A stretch of 64,000 nt of DNA from positions 935,501-999,500 of the forward strand of contig JACYXH010000359.1 of the NCBI GenBank assembly GCA_026745465.1. The letters run 5' to 3'. Each line of letters opens with the position of its first letter. Position 1 is the first letter of the stretch. The translations under genes and the position numbers were made by a program. This DNA comes from Lota lota. Lineage: Eukaryota > Chordata > Actinopteri > Gadiformes > Lotidae. Shown in pieces: positions 1 through 11,554 of the stretch. The notes beneath the pieces were generated by a model, which was not told the DNA's origin, ran no database searches, and worked only from the letters and a program-made list of their open reading frames with translations.

Positions 1-780
1 CATAATGATCAAACATTCTGATTAATAATTACATTTGGGGGATCTACTAGAATAGGTTTACATGCTTAAATGTCAAAATTTAACATTAGTATTCTCACAC
101 TGTTAGGCTACTCTCATACTATGGAAGCTATGTGTGCTCTGAAACTTTTATGCCTCGCTTAAGCTCTGCTGCAACCGAATTGGACTTGGAATGATGAGTG
201 GTTTCGAAATCCACTGATGTCCACGCAGCAGTCCTACGTGGTATTATAGTTTTGCTCTTTGCGTTATTCAAATAACACATTTGTTTTAACGAATTGAAGC
301 GTTTTAGAAATTAAACTGAAAAAACTATCAGTTGATAAAAATAAATGTACCAGTGTAAAAATGTCCACACCATGTCAAAACTAAAGCAGCTTATAAATTA
401 AACAGTAAATAATGACATCAGTGGCTTCCATGTTTACTTCACTGTGAGCTGTGTGGGATTTCTTTATTTGCCACATTTAAAACACAATGTGAACATCCCA
501 AAATAAATTGTATCCGAGCAACAAATCCGAATTGAGCATTAAGGCTTGCAGTGTGAACTTAGCCAAAGTGGCAGCCATGATAAGAGCTGGTCGAAATCTC
601 TCAATGCTAAGGAAAGGTGCTTCAATGCTTCCTTTCTTATCTCCTTCAACAATGGGAACATGGGCCATCCTTTATGAATGGAAAGGAGATAATGCCGTCC
701 CACAATTCCTTGCGGCAGCCACATTTAAACCTTTGCACCATTCAGCCATTCACAAAAACAAACGATCAGCATGACAACAA
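1..780. other. No recognisable gene
   Basis: AT-rich sequence with short unsupported reading frames on both strands. I see no splice-flanked exon, conserved domain or transposon terminus. Confidence 0.5.
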
Positions 781-1035
781 TTGTTTTCATACAAGCATAC
801 TACTTTGGAAAACCAGGACCATCACCAGGACCAGGACCACCACCAGACACCAGGAACACTACCGGAACCAGGACCAGGATTTCCACTGGAACCCGTACCA
901 CCACCAGAACCAGGACCACCACCAGGCACCAGGAACACTACCAGGACCAGGACATCCACCAGAACCAGGACTTCCATCAGAACCCCGATTGCCACCAGAC
1001 CCAGGACCGCCACCAGAACATCCATCTGATCCCCT
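781..1035. repeat. CCAGGACCACCACCAG-type minisatellite
   Basis: Degenerate tandem units built from ACCAGGACCACCACCAG and ACCAGGAACACTACC. The units have few stop codons, so overlapping proline/threonine-rich frames stay open on both strands. I treat those frames as by-products of the repeat. Confidence 0.8.
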
Positions 1036-1992
<957 letters not shown>

Positions 1993-1999
1993 AATATGA

Positions 2000-2266
2000 T
2001 ATGTAAAGTAGATACAGAGAGTGACAGAGATGCAGAGATACAGTAGATAGAGATGCGAGAGAGATGCAGAGATACAGTAGATACAGATGGAGAGTGACAT
2101 ACAGTAGATAGAGGGAGAACAGATATGTAAAGTAGATACAGAGAGCGAGAGAGATGCAGAGATACAGTAGATAGAGTGAGAGAGATGCAGATATACAGTA
2201 GATACAAATGGAGAGTGAGATACAGTAGATAGAGGGAGAACAGAGATGTAAAGTAGATACAGAGAG
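2000..2266. repeat. GA-rich minisatellite, left part
   Basis: Variable units of the type GAGATGCAGAGATACAGTAG and GATACAGAGAGCGAGAG. The array resumes at 6268, so the retroviral insertion split it. Confidence 0.85.
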
Positions 2267-2826
2267 TGTTGTCTAAGTAAAATGATCGAGTTGGCTTATA
2301 ATTATATGGAACCCTCCTAAGTAAAAATTGAGTTCAACACTTGAATTGAGTTGACGATTCCCGTTATTTTAATAAGTATAAAACAAGGTCTATCAATAGA
2401 ATATTACAAGAACGATATTACAGGTATATCAGCTACTCAGTACTGAGCTCTCAACACGTAAGAAGAGACAATGACACTCGCTCGAGCGCCACAGGGCTAA
2501 CACACACATGTCAGTGTCCAGTTGGGGTTTTTAAGTGTTGAGTTCCCGCCCTTCAGGTGGGACGGTTCTTCTTCTCAGAGTATCTGGTGTACCGGTTCGT
2601 CATGCCCAAGTTGAGAGCAAGCCTTCACTTCCAGGTGCGATGCCGATAAGCGTCGCTTGTGGGTTTCTGTTTCTGCTTCGATCGTGGGTTTTCCACAGGT
2701 GTTAGACTTGATGAACTTTTGGCATGCGTCATTTGTCTTATCGCCTGAGTTTTCAAGGCCTGCACTCGAGCTGACCTTTGTCTCCTACACAGTACATTTA
2801 CTCTTGTCATCAGTTTTCCGTCTACA
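2267..2826 (-). repeat. ERV 3' LTR
   Basis: 560 bases. On the minus strand it starts TGTAGACGG and ends GACAACA. It differs from the partner LTR at one T/C site in CAGGTATA(T/C)CAGC and one C/A site in GAGTT(C/A)CCGCC, as read on the plus strand. Confidence 0.95.
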
Positions 2827-2827
2827 A

Positions 2828-2836
2828 TCCCTCTCC
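2828..2836 (-). promoter_or_regulatory. Candidate polypurine tract of the ERV
   Basis: The minus strand reads GGAGAGGGA and then T before the LTR start TGTAGACGG. This is the expected position for plus-strand priming. The tract is short, so the call is positional. Confidence 0.6.
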
Positions 2837-3254
2837 AGAGCTCACAAGAGCTCTAAAAAAAGGACGGGAAACTTGCAAAATGAAGGGAATCTCAACCAAG
2901 TTAATTGCCTAAGGCGGGGATAGGGAAAACCTCTCTTAAGGAGAGGGGAAACCTCTACCCACTCGGATAGCCGAGCACATTCATCCACCTCTACGGCACA
3001 AGCAGTTACAATTAAGCCAAAAGCAAAACATAGTAATGGTACTGCATAGAAAAAGAAAACATCACCGGGACGGGGAGAGAGAACTCATGGGGCCCGGAAA
3101 ATGTTCCGGGGAAGGTCCCGTTTTATTCTGCGCCTCCCTTCCCACATCGATAAAGCCTTGACGGGGTTACATTGTGTTGTAGTAAAGAGTATTAAAAACA
3201 GCACATCAAATGACCCCTAGATCTCGCCTACGCCCTGGAGTTCATATTCAGTAC

Positions 3255-3434
3255 CTAAGAGTGGCATGGTATACGGAGGCGGCACATCTCTCTTTTCTCC
3301 ACCTCCGAGGATGTTGGAGAATTCAGGGGATGGAAAAGAAACATTAAAGTCAACAACATTACTGTACAGAATGAGAGTTCGGTGATCACTTGGCACCGCA
3401 TCCGGCCGCCTGGGTTGGGATCAGTGGGTGCCAT
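3255..3434 (-). pseudogene. Possible env leader remnant of the ERV
   Basis: A 59-codon minus-strand frame starts seven bases after the integrase stop, which is where env usually begins. About 25 residues after the start there is a hydrophobic run consistent with a signal peptide (CTVMLLTLMFLF). It stops soon after, and no surface or transmembrane subunit sequence follows. The env assignment rests on position and hydrophobicity only; it could be chance. Confidence 0.35.
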
Positions 3435-3441
3435 GGAACCT

Positions 3442-4135
3442 TTAGGCTGTTGAGTTGTGGGGTCCCGCAGCTGGGTTCTGGGCAGCTGGGGGTGTTGCTC
3501 TCCTGGTGAGTGAGAGGTGTAGCCACTTACGCCCCTTGGTCCCTTGGATGGCCACTGAGTACAGGGTGGCCAGTAGTACCCAGAAAGGTCCTCCCCACCG
3601 CGGCTCGAGAAACTTTCGACGATGTTGCTTTTCCCACACCCAGTCTCCTGGCTGCAGTGGGTTTTCCGGTTCTGCTGGGGTTGTAACGGCGGTGACCTGT
3701 GAGTGTAGGGCTCGAGATGCTAGAGTTAGTGCAGTACAGTAACGAGACAATTGTTCCTCTAATTGGTCAGTGAGTGGTTCGGCTGGGGTGTATGGACCCG
3801 GCATGGGTCGCCCAGTAATCAGTTCGTACGGTGACAGTCCTGTGCGTGACTGTGGGTTGCCCCTTGCCGCCAGAAGGGCCAAAGGCAATGCCGATAGCCA
3901 CGGCATCTGTTTCTGGGAGTCGAGAGTTGCGAGTAGGAAGTCCTTGGCTTGTGTGGTGGAGGAGGGGGTGTTGACGTGGGTCATTATCTTACCCATGGCT
4001 TCTTTCAGGGTCCTATTGGCCCTCTCTACCAGTCCCTGACTTTGGGGGTGGTAAACCGCTCCAAAGCGGTGTTGGATACCTAGTGCATGTTCTGTTTTTT
4101 CTGTTTTGCTTGAGTCTTTTTTATTATTGTTTCAT
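3442..4135 (-). pseudogene. ERV pol remnant: C-terminal integrase
   Basis: The minus-strand frame enters the end of the integrase catalytic core (YHPQSQGLVERANRTLKE), which carries the glutamate of the D,D-35-E triad. It continues through the gamma-type C-terminal domain with GDWVWEKQHRRKFLEPRWGG and ends GPHNSTA. The first ATG in this frame is at 3996, but homology begins upstream, so the ATG is not a true start. The two catalytic aspartates, zinc-binding HHCC domain, reverse transcriptase and protease are absent. An in-frame TGA separates this frame from the upstream proline-rich gag frame. It is inactive. Confidence 0.88.
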
Positions 4136-4136
4136 T

Positions 4137-4657
4137 GTTGTCGTTCCGTCGGGGTCTCTTCTAAAGTGGGAAATATTGGTTCTGTCGGTGGCGCGTATGG
4201 GGGTGGTCGGAGGCCCTCAATCGCTTTAGTCTGAGCGGTCGGTCGTGGTTCCTGTTTATGTCGGTTGTATAAGTGTCACTGGTCCTGGGGAAGTCGTCCC
4301 TTCGGGGGGTAGTGTCTGTGTCAGGGCGGTGCGAATAACTTCCCATCTATCGATTCTTTCGAGCATTTCATCGTTCTTTTTATCAGGCCGGTGGTGACCG
4401 GCGGCTGCTTTTATTGCTTGCAGACGGGCTGTCTCTACTTTCACCCAGTCACCTTTTTGTAAGTCATCTCTGTTATAAGGGCCTTTAACAGGGAACAAGC
4501 CCTTCTGGTACCATATTTTACAATATTTGGGGATGCGCTGCACCCATTTTTCTTGTTCTTTTTTGGTTATACGGGTCTCTGATCGCATTAGTCTGTTATG
4601 GATGTATTCTTTGACCCGGGTTAACTGCGCGTCCGCAGTGTCTTTTAGGTTTGCCAT
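4137..4657 (-). pseudogene. ERV gag remnant: matrix-like N terminus plus PPPY segment
   Basis: A 133-codon frame begins at 4657 (MANLKDTADAQL...), downstream of the leader. It is basic, with WVQRIPKYCKIW and KGDWVKVE segments, and occupies the matrix position. I recognise it by context, not clear homology. It ends at 4256; in a different frame the sequence continues with RPPPYAPPTE (about 4190-4220), a late-domain-type PPPY motif as in gammaretroviral gag. A frameshift therefore separates the two parts, and capsid and nucleocapsid are missing. A TGA follows in the PPPY frame. Confidence 0.6.
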
Positions 4658-4789
4658 GGCGTTTACATTTATTATTATAAATGTATCTATTTTATTCTTT
4701 ATCTATTTATTTCTCTTCAATACTTTTCTTATGATATTATTATTTATTATTATTATAAATATATCTATTTTATTATTATTCGTTTTTCT

Positions 4790-5310
4790 TTTAGAATATT
4801 CTCGCGGTCCGGCATCGTTGGTGTTAATAGTTACATGTATACGCGGGGTTGTCTCCCGTCAGGCCTTTATTTTTTTTTATTTTTTTTTTATTTTTTACGA
4901 ATACTCTCGTCCGGTATTCTTGCTTAAGCAGTTACACATTAAAGGAATACTCTCGTCCGGTATCCTTGACATAAACAATTACACATTAAAGGAATACTCT
5001 CGTCCGGTATCCTTGACTTGAACAAGTATGCGCAAAAAGGACTACTCTCGTCCGGTAGCCTTATCTATTACGCATTAAAGGAATACTCTCGTCCGGTATC
5101 CTTGTCTTGAACAAGTACACATTACAGGCCTACTCTCGTCCGGTAGCCTTAAATAATTACATGTATTTACGGGGCTGCCTCCCGCCAGGCTTTAATTTCC
5201 GGGAATACTCGAAGTATTGTAATCCAATTGTTACATGTATTGACGGGGCTGCCTCCCGCCCGGCTTTTGACTTGTCTTGTATTCGAATACTCTCGTCCGG
5301 TATTCTTGTC
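4790..5310 (-). repeat. Tandem hairpin array in the ERV leader
   Basis: Seven near-identical copies of ACTCTCGTCCGGTA (plus strand) start near 4903, 4949, 4996, 5044, 5085, 5132 and 5289. The first six are about 41-48 bases apart. Related variants lie near 4796, 4839, 5166 and 5238. On the minus (viral RNA) sense each unit folds as a 6-bp stem with loop CGGACGAGA. Stems vary with compensation: GGAUAC/GUAUUCC against GGCUAC/GUAGGCC. The array lies between the primer-binding site and gag, where retroviral packaging and dimerisation signals sit. Confidence 0.8.
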
Positions 5311-5687
5311 TTTAATAATTACATGTTATCCCCTAACCGTCACTGACGCGGGTTTACGACATGAACTACACAAGGCATACAACACAATCAAAGCAATGTA
5401 ATATCGTTCTTTCAATATAACATGAATACCTCACGAAAGTCGACAGAAAGGCCGTCACTCACCCGCGTCTCTTCCTACAAGACTATGTCCTATTGATCTA
5501 ATTTAAATCCCGTCTATAATAAGGGATTGTCCTACGCAGTTTTAGTCCATTTTCCTAAAGACAAGGTTACTGCTTACCTATTCAGATGGGGCCCACTGAA
5601 GAGACGCGTCGGTGTTGTGGTCCTTCCGATCGTCTAGGAGGTGGATGGAGGTTCCGTGGTCCAACTCGGTTCGTCCCTTGGGACCGA

Positions 5688-5705
5688 ATCCCGGACGAGC
5701 CCCCA
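5688..5705 (-). other. ERV primer-binding site, tRNA-Pro type
   Basis: The minus strand reads TGGGGGCTCGTCCGGGAT two bases after the 5' LTR. This is the proline-tRNA primer-binding site typical of many gammaretroviruses, with no mismatch I can see. Confidence 0.93.
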
Positions 5706-5707
5706 AT

Positions 5708-6267
5708 TGTTGTCTAAGTAAAATGATCGAGTTGGCTTATAATTATATGGAACCCTCCTAAGTAAAAATTGAGTTCAACACTTGAATTGAGTTGACGATT
5801 CCCGTTATTTTAATAAGTATAAAACAAGGTCTATCAATAGAATATTACAAGAACGATATTACAGGTATACCAGCTACTCAGTACTGAGCTCTCAACACGT
5901 AAGAAGAGACAATGACACTCGCTCGAGCGCCACAGGGCTAACACACACATGTCAGTGTCCAGTTGGGGTTTTTAAGTGTTGAGTTACCGCCCTTCAGGTG
6001 GGACGGTTCTTCTTCTCAGAGTATCTGGTGTACCGGTTCGTCATGCCCAAGTTGAGAGCAAGCCTTCACTTCCAGGTGCGATGCCGATAAGCGTCGCTTG
6101 TGGGTTTCTGTTTCTGCTTCGATCGTGGGTTTTCCACAGGTGTTAGACTTGATGAACTTTTGGCATGCGTCATTTGTCTTATCGCCTGAGTTTTCAAGGC
6201 CTGCACTCGAGCTGACCTTTGTCTCCTACACAGTACATTTACTCTTGTCATCAGTTTTCCGTCTACA
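5708..6267 (-). repeat. ERV 5' LTR
   Basis: 560 bases, two substitutions from the 3' LTR. It is followed on the minus strand by the primer-binding site and so holds the U3 promoter for any provirus transcript. Confidence 0.95.
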
Positions 6268-6425
6268 AGAGCGATAGAGATGCAGAGATACAGTAGATAC
6301 AGAGAGCGAGAGAGATGCAGTAGATGCAGAGAGATGCATTAGAAAGATACAGAGAGAGATAGTAGACAAAGAGAGAGAGAGAGAGAGATACAGTAGAAAC
6401 AAAGATACAGTGGATAAGAGACAGA
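6268..6425. repeat. GA-rich minisatellite, right part
   Basis: Continuation of the 2000-2266 array. Joining the two flanks across one AGAG gives a normal array unit, which supports a single insertion event. Confidence 0.85.
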
Positions 6426-6679
6426 GGGCTATGTGCTCTTCACAACATTTAGTCTAGTGTGAAACAGTTGGAACAGAACTGAAGTTTAGCGCAGCGGCAG
6501 TGCCTGTGGTGATGAAGAGCAGTCTGAGAGAAGTGTGGCGATCCAATCAGACAACGCAGCACACTGCAGTAATTAAAACAATGAGCAGGGTGTAACTGAC
6601 ACAACTGAGCGCTTTTGCGCTCGTCTGAATGAGTACAAGTTAAATAAAGAATCGGAACTCAGGTAAGAGATGCCATGTT
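6426..6679. other. No recognisable gene
   Basis: Unique-looking sequence between the minisatellite and an LTR fragment. No domain recognised. Confidence 0.5.
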
Positions 6680-7698
6680 CATTATCTGCAAAACTTACAA
6701 TAAACCGGATTTAACATCACCACCCTGCGTCCTTTGTTTGGAGGAGCCCAAGAAAAGTCACCTCGGTGGAGTGTGGCAGCCACCTAGGTGACAGCCACCT
6801 AGGTGGCGTGCAGTAACGGACGCACAATGTGGGGCCTCTGCAAACCGCTTTGGACACAGAAGGCCTGTCCAAGAACGCACTGGGTCACAGCAGCGGCGAT
6901 GGACAGCCACCACCCAGCACCAGCCCTTTCCCCAACAGCGCAGTGGAGGCAGCACAGCAACCGCTACAGGCAACCGTCTGCGGCTAGCTGCCCCTGGAGT
7001 CAGCCCGCAGCAGCCCAGGCCAAGCCTCACCTGGAGATGGGGAAAGGCCCTGTCACCCTGGGAGAGAGGGCCCTACCAAGAGCTATTCCGGGCCCTCCAA
7101 GGAGCTACCACCGTAGCCCAGCTGTTACGCCCCCATCAGCCCCGTCCAGACAGCCCTGCAACCGCCACGTCCGCTGACACCTCCGCCTGTCAAGGCAGCA
7201 GCCCAGGCCTCTGGTCTCCAGGATGGAGGGGGAGGGTATATAACTTTTTTAGGTATGGTAACCCTCGAAAGAGTCCGTTCTTTAAGTTAGGTATGGTAAC
7301 CCTGGTCTGAATCCAGTTTATGCTTTTTTTTTTGGATGGGGGGCAGGGAATTGGGGGTTGTACATTGGGGTATGTGGGAGTGTGTGTGGATGATGGCTGG
7401 TTTAAGCAGCCTCACCTGGCCGAGTCTGATTGGACTCTGGGGCTTGGTGAGGCTGCACACCTGTTGCACATTGAGTAATCAGTGTGCACAGGTTAAACCA
7501 GCCATCTCCACACACACTCAGGGAGAGATCTCCTGCATGGCAGTGGAGCGCCCTTGCCATGCTAATTACCTGCTAAACTTACAATAAACCGGATTTAACA
7601 TCACCACCCTGCGTCTTTGTTTGGAGGAGCCCAAGAAAAGTAATATAGGTGGAGTGTAGCAGCCACCTAGGTGGTGTGTAGTAACAGACATTGCTACA
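6680..7698 (+). mobile_element. Truncated LTR element, family A
   Basis: The 3' half of a family-A LTR (AATAAACCGG..., CACCTAGGTGG units; about 6700-6827) is followed by about 545 bases of internal sequence and then a family-A LTR (7373-7698). The internal part holds a proline/glutamine/alanine-rich frame (about 6803-7177) that could be decayed gag, but no protease, reverse transcriptase or integrase motif. A short G-rich tract (TTGGGGTA) precedes the right LTR, as a polypurine tract would. The left LTR lacks its U3 part. Confidence 0.6.
7373..7698 (+). repeat. Family-A LTR copy
   Basis: Begins TGTGGGAGTGTGTGTGG and ends TTGCTACA. It contains the family's internal inverted segments CTGGTTTAAGCAGCC and GGTTAAACCAGCC and an AATAAA signal. 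Related copies are at 10719-11079, 14458-15340 and, as a palindrome, 33546-33926. Confidence 0.8.
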
Positions 7699-8210
7699 AT
7701 ATAAATACTATATAACCATAGCATTTAGTACATTTTAAGACATCACAAATTAACCATCTTGCTCATGGATGCCTACAGATAGAATACGGACACTCTGAAT
7801 CTTTCAGCTCGCCAGACAAACCACTAGAGTCTAGACTATCCTACCTAATCATTTTCCATAAATATATAAATAAAGTTATAAATAGTATAGTAATACTTTT
7901 ATATTTGACTTAACATAGCAAGGGTACACATTGCCATAAACATCAGGTTAGGCTAACGTTACATAGCCTAGAATAATAGTAGAAAAATTTACTAGCCTAT
8001 TACTACAATCAAAACGTATATACAGTCCAACAACAGTTGTTTTTTGATGCTGGTATGAACCTTGAGAATAGACACAACCCCTTTAAGTTTTTCTTTCTTC
8101 TTACCAGACATTCCCAAACATTCTCCTTAACCCAACCAACAACATATCTACAGATTGTATCACTAATGTACCTAATATCCAAAGGCACCAAGCTATCTTG
8201 TCATCAGGGC

Positions 8211-8244
<34 letters not shown>

Positions 8245-8775
8245 TTGGTTTATTTTCCCTATCAAAGAAGGGTGACAGCATTTTGTTTGAGAGGCACTTT
8301 TTTATCCTATCAATATTAATTATTTTTTCGATTAACAATTGAGAGGCTCCTCCAGCCTGCCTCTCCATCTGATTGGGTCGTTGAGGGAGTTTTCCGCAAG
8401 ACAAAGAGCGACAAAGAGCGAATGTGTTTTATTCCTAGAGGAAAACTGTCAACATAGTCATGAGAATGCAATTGAGGAGGGTATTTAATGGCACAACACT
8501 TGAAGGACACCAGGTCCTAAATGAACTGCTGCTTGTGGTGCTGGCGGTAGAAGACTGAGTTTGACTCTCTGGTGTCCAGGCCTGCTAATACACAGCAGGG
8601 ATAGACTATGGGTTTTCTTTTCCAAAAAATACCAATACGTTTGATGCAGTGACATTTTGTAAATGAAGGGTAAAGTTAAAGACAGTAGCTGGGTATGACT
8701 TTTTTCTAAATGAGGGGTAATTCTCAAAAGTTACCCATCAGGATGGGAAGTATCAATACTAGTTTAACATAGGTT
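7699..8775. other. No recognisable gene; (GA)n at 8213-8242
   Basis: AT-rich sequence with one short GA microsatellite. No exon or transposon terminus recognised. Confidence 0.5.
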
Positions 8776-8900
8776 ACTTGGGCAGAAAGATCTTTAGTAG
8801 TTAGGGTATTTGACTCCCAGCTGAAAGGTACTGGGTTCGAACCCCAATGTCTAGAGCAAGATGCCCAAACCCGCTATACCAGCTCTTAAAGGAGAACTTT
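8776..8900 (+). repeat. tRNA-derived SINE
   Basis: Contains a pol III B-box-like GGGTTCGAACCCC after GTAGTTAGGGTATTTGACTC, then AGCAAGATGCCC. Related copies occur near 29285 and 47395 (plus), 44570 and 59250 (minus), so this is a dispersed family and not a tRNA gene. Confidence 0.7.
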
Positions 8901-9840
8901 TGGGTTTTTCATCCTGGACCCCATTTTCTGATCATTTTAGGTGTAAGCAACTATTGCGGACAACAATTTTCAAAGTTTGTCCAGTAATGAGCGAGAACGC
9001 TGCAGCCCAAATCCGCAAACTTGATACTTTGTTGTAGTCTCACGAGAGTTTAGTTGCTGCAGGAAGAAAACATTTGAAAGGTGAGTGAGAGCTGGAGGGA
9101 GGAGTTTGTTGCAATGGACTACAGAGAGTGAAGCTTAGTGTTTTCTAAAATATTTGGGGGAAAGAGAGTTGAGATTGTAATGACCTTTATCAACAAAAAA
9201 AAGGACATGTCGCCTTGGATAAAAGAGCCTATAGCTAAATGACAGGTCTCCGTCATCTAGAGGTGGGTGGTGGGTGGGGAGATCATTTGATCCATGAAGC
9301 CGGGTGATTCTAGACTTTAGGCTTTAGTGGTGGGTGAGTGGAGAGCAGCCAGTCAGCAATAATTCTTTACACTATTCTTTATTGGGGTTAAGAGGGGTCC
9401 TACATTAATAGAAACCAGACTGAAGTCCTTAAATCAGAAGAAAATAAAACGTGTTTTCCTGCTCTGGAAGCAACACTTACAGACTCATGTTGCTATTGCT
9501 GTTATTAAGGAAATGTGATGCAAAACTTATGCAAGCTCCAGACTGTTCACTGGAAAATTCATAATGCCATACTAGAACTAATGAATAGTGTTGAATCATG
9601 ACTATGTGTACTGTAGATTGCTGTGATGAAATTAACAAGAGAGATGTAATTGTATCCGTTAATGCAGAAGCACGGACTAGATGTTGCACGGTTTATTTCT
9701 TAGCAGCTATTGTTGCAATGTGAAATGGATTATTTCAAGATGATCACATTAAACATAATTTTATAATATGCTAATTCATTTTACTATCCTGAGATATTGT
9801 TCATGGATTGAGTTTCACTGCTAAAATGTTGTGTGAATCT
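8901..9840. other. No recognisable gene
   Basis: No conserved domain, repeat array or transposon terminus recognised on either strand. Confidence 0.5.
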
Positions 9841-9844
9841 ATAT

Positions 9845-10292
9845 CAGGGTGGTGATTTTGGTGGTGGTGGTGATAGTGATACTGGGGGTGGTGTTGATGG
9901 TTGTGGTTATGGTGATGATAGTGGTGGTTATGATGATAGTGGTGGTGATAGTGGTGGTCATGGTGGTGGTGGTGGTGGTGGTGGTGGTGGTGATAGTGAT
10001 AGTGGTGGTAATGGTAGTGGTGGTGGTGATAGTTTTGGTGATGATAGTGGTGGTCATGGTGGTGATAGTGGTGGTGGTGATAGTGTTGGTGATGATAGTG
10101 GTGGCCGTGGTGATAGTGGTGGTGATGATGATGATAGTGGTGGTCATGGTGGTGGTGGTGATAGTCGTGGTGGGGATAGTCGTGGCGGGGATAGTGTTGG
10201 TGATGGTGATGATAGTGTTGGTGGTGATGGTGGTGATAGAGCTGGTAGTGATAGAGCTGGTGATGCTAGTGGTGGTGGTGATGATAGTGCGT
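9845..10292. repeat. (GGT/GAT)n trinucleotide array
   Basis: About 450 bases of GGTGGTGATAGT-type triplets. Being a multiple of three with few stops, it leaves Gly/Asp/Ser-rich, Val/Ile-rich and Thr/Ile-rich frames open. None has coding support. Confidence 0.93.
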
Positions 10293-10643
10293 AACACAGA
10301 GGTAACCTAGGCGGAGCGCCACACAATAACACAATCCTCACTGCCGGTGTCCATTGGTGGTGTGACATCAAAGGGCCTCAGAAAAGGCACTCTGATGTCA
10401 CCAAAAGAACGCAACTTGAGGTCGGAGCAGAGTAAAACGTTCACAAAATGGTTTGAGGAGACTGCCGAAAACAGAGGATTTTACACTTGTTTTCTCAATA
10501 TTATGGTCGTATTTTAGTGACAGTGACAACAAATGTCTCCCTCTGGCGCACTAGGTAAGGAGGACCACCCGATTGGCACTGGGTATTTCGCACACTGGTG
10601 GTGATGATATTGTTAATGATAGTGGTGGCAGAGCCATATTAAC
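10293..10643. other. No recognisable gene
   Basis: Spacer between the trinucleotide array and a solo LTR. No feature recognised. Confidence 0.5.
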
Positions 10644-10648
10644 CATAT

Positions 10649-11549
10649 TGTTATGTGTACGGCAGAACAAGCGGACCCAAATGCAGGACACAGAACAGGC
10701 TGAGAAGAATAAAGGGGCTGTGGCAGTGTGTGTGGATTGTGGCTGGTTTAAGCAGCCTCACCTGGCCCGAGTCAGACTGATTGGAGTCTGGAGCTGGGTG
10801 AGGCTGCACACCTGTTGCACATTGAGCAATCACTGTGCACAGGTTAAACCAGCCACCACCACACACACTCAGAGAGAGCTCTCCGGCATGATAGCATGGA
10901 GCACCATCTGCATGCCTCATCCTATGCAACCTTTACAATAAACCGGTTCAACATCACCACCCTGTGTCCATTCGTTTGGAGGAGCCCGTGGAAAGTCACC
11001 TAGGTGGAGTGGGAAAAGCCACCTAGGTGGAGTGGGAAAAGCCACCTAGGTGGCGTGTAGTAAATGGGACTTTGCTACAGGGGCCAAGGAATTTATTTGG
11101 CAGGCTAAGAGTAGTCAGGCAGGCAATGTTCGGCAACGGGGAGACAGGCAGGGACTAGGCAACAGGCGGGTGGTCATGAAGGCAAAGGTCCGGCAACGGT
11201 AGGCAGGCAGGCAGGTAGGCAGGCAGGCAGGGACTAGGCAACAGGCGGGTGGTCGGGAAGGCAGAGGTTCAGCAACGGTAGGTAGGCAGGCAGGCAGGGA
11301 CTAGGAACAGGAACGGGACCAGGTACAGGAACTGGGGAGATTCTGGATCTAAAGGCGGAGACGAAGATACAGATGAGTGTGGGGTAACCAACGAACTAGC
11401 ACTGGCTGTGTGAAAAGCCAGTGCTTAAGTACTGTGGGGGGTGATTGGTTATTGACTGCAGGTTTGGATAGTCAGAGGAAGCATGTGGGGTAATGGAGGC
11501 AGGGTGTCCCTAGGTGGCGGAAGTGGACGGAACGGGAGAGGGTGTGACA
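10649..11549 (-). mobile_element. Solo LTR of Gypsy-type family B, split by a family-A LTR
   Basis: The plus strand begins TGTTATGTGTACGG and ends GGGTGTGACA; the LTR sense is the minus strand (TGTCACACCC...). CATAT flanks it at 10644-10648 and 11550-11554, a clean 5-bp target duplication. A GGCA-rich stretch (about 11090-11300) and a hairpin near 11397 are shared with the LTRs at 17067 and 19613. No internal region remains, so it is a recombination product. Confidence 0.88.
10719..11079 (+). mobile_element. Solo LTR of family A nested in family B
   Basis: 361 bases from TGTGGCAGTG to TTGCTACA, flanked by GGGGC at 10714-10718 and 11080-11084. This 5-bp duplication defines the family-A ends. 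It carries AATAAACCGG and three CCACCTAGGTGG units near its right end. It inserted after the family-B LTR. Confidence 0.9.
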
Positions 11550-11554
11550 CATAT

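Larger units (their letters stand above)
2267..6267 (-). mobile_element. Endogenous gamma-type retrovirus, internally deleted
   Basis: This is an endogenous retrovirus copy on the minus strand. Seen directly: two 560-base LTRs (TG...CA on the minus strand) differing at two positions; an 18-base primer-binding site matching tRNA-Pro; a ~1 kb leader with a hairpin array; a matrix-like gag start; a proline-rich stretch with a PPPY motif; the C-terminal part of integrase; a short env-like leader; and a purine tract before the 3' LTR. AGAG flanks both ends, a 4-base duplication as expected for gammaretroviruses, although the GA-rich target makes this weak evidence. Capsid, nucleocapsid, protease, reverse transcriptase, RNase H, the integrase core and most of env are missing. 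The provirus is only 4.0 kb and cannot encode a functional virus. Confidence 0.93.

Noticed and set aside
4796..5310. CRISPR array
   Set aside because: Repeats are regularly spaced, but spacers are near-identical too and the array sits inside a retroviral leader in a vertebrate genome.
8776..8900. tRNA gene
   Set aside because: It has a B-box-like motif, but no full cloverleaf is visible and related copies recur with a common non-tRNA body, as expected of a SINE.
9833..10310. Gly/Asp/Ser-rich and Val/Ile-rich frames of about 150 codons
   Set aside because: They are translations of a GGT/GAT triplet array; several frames are open at once with no coding support.
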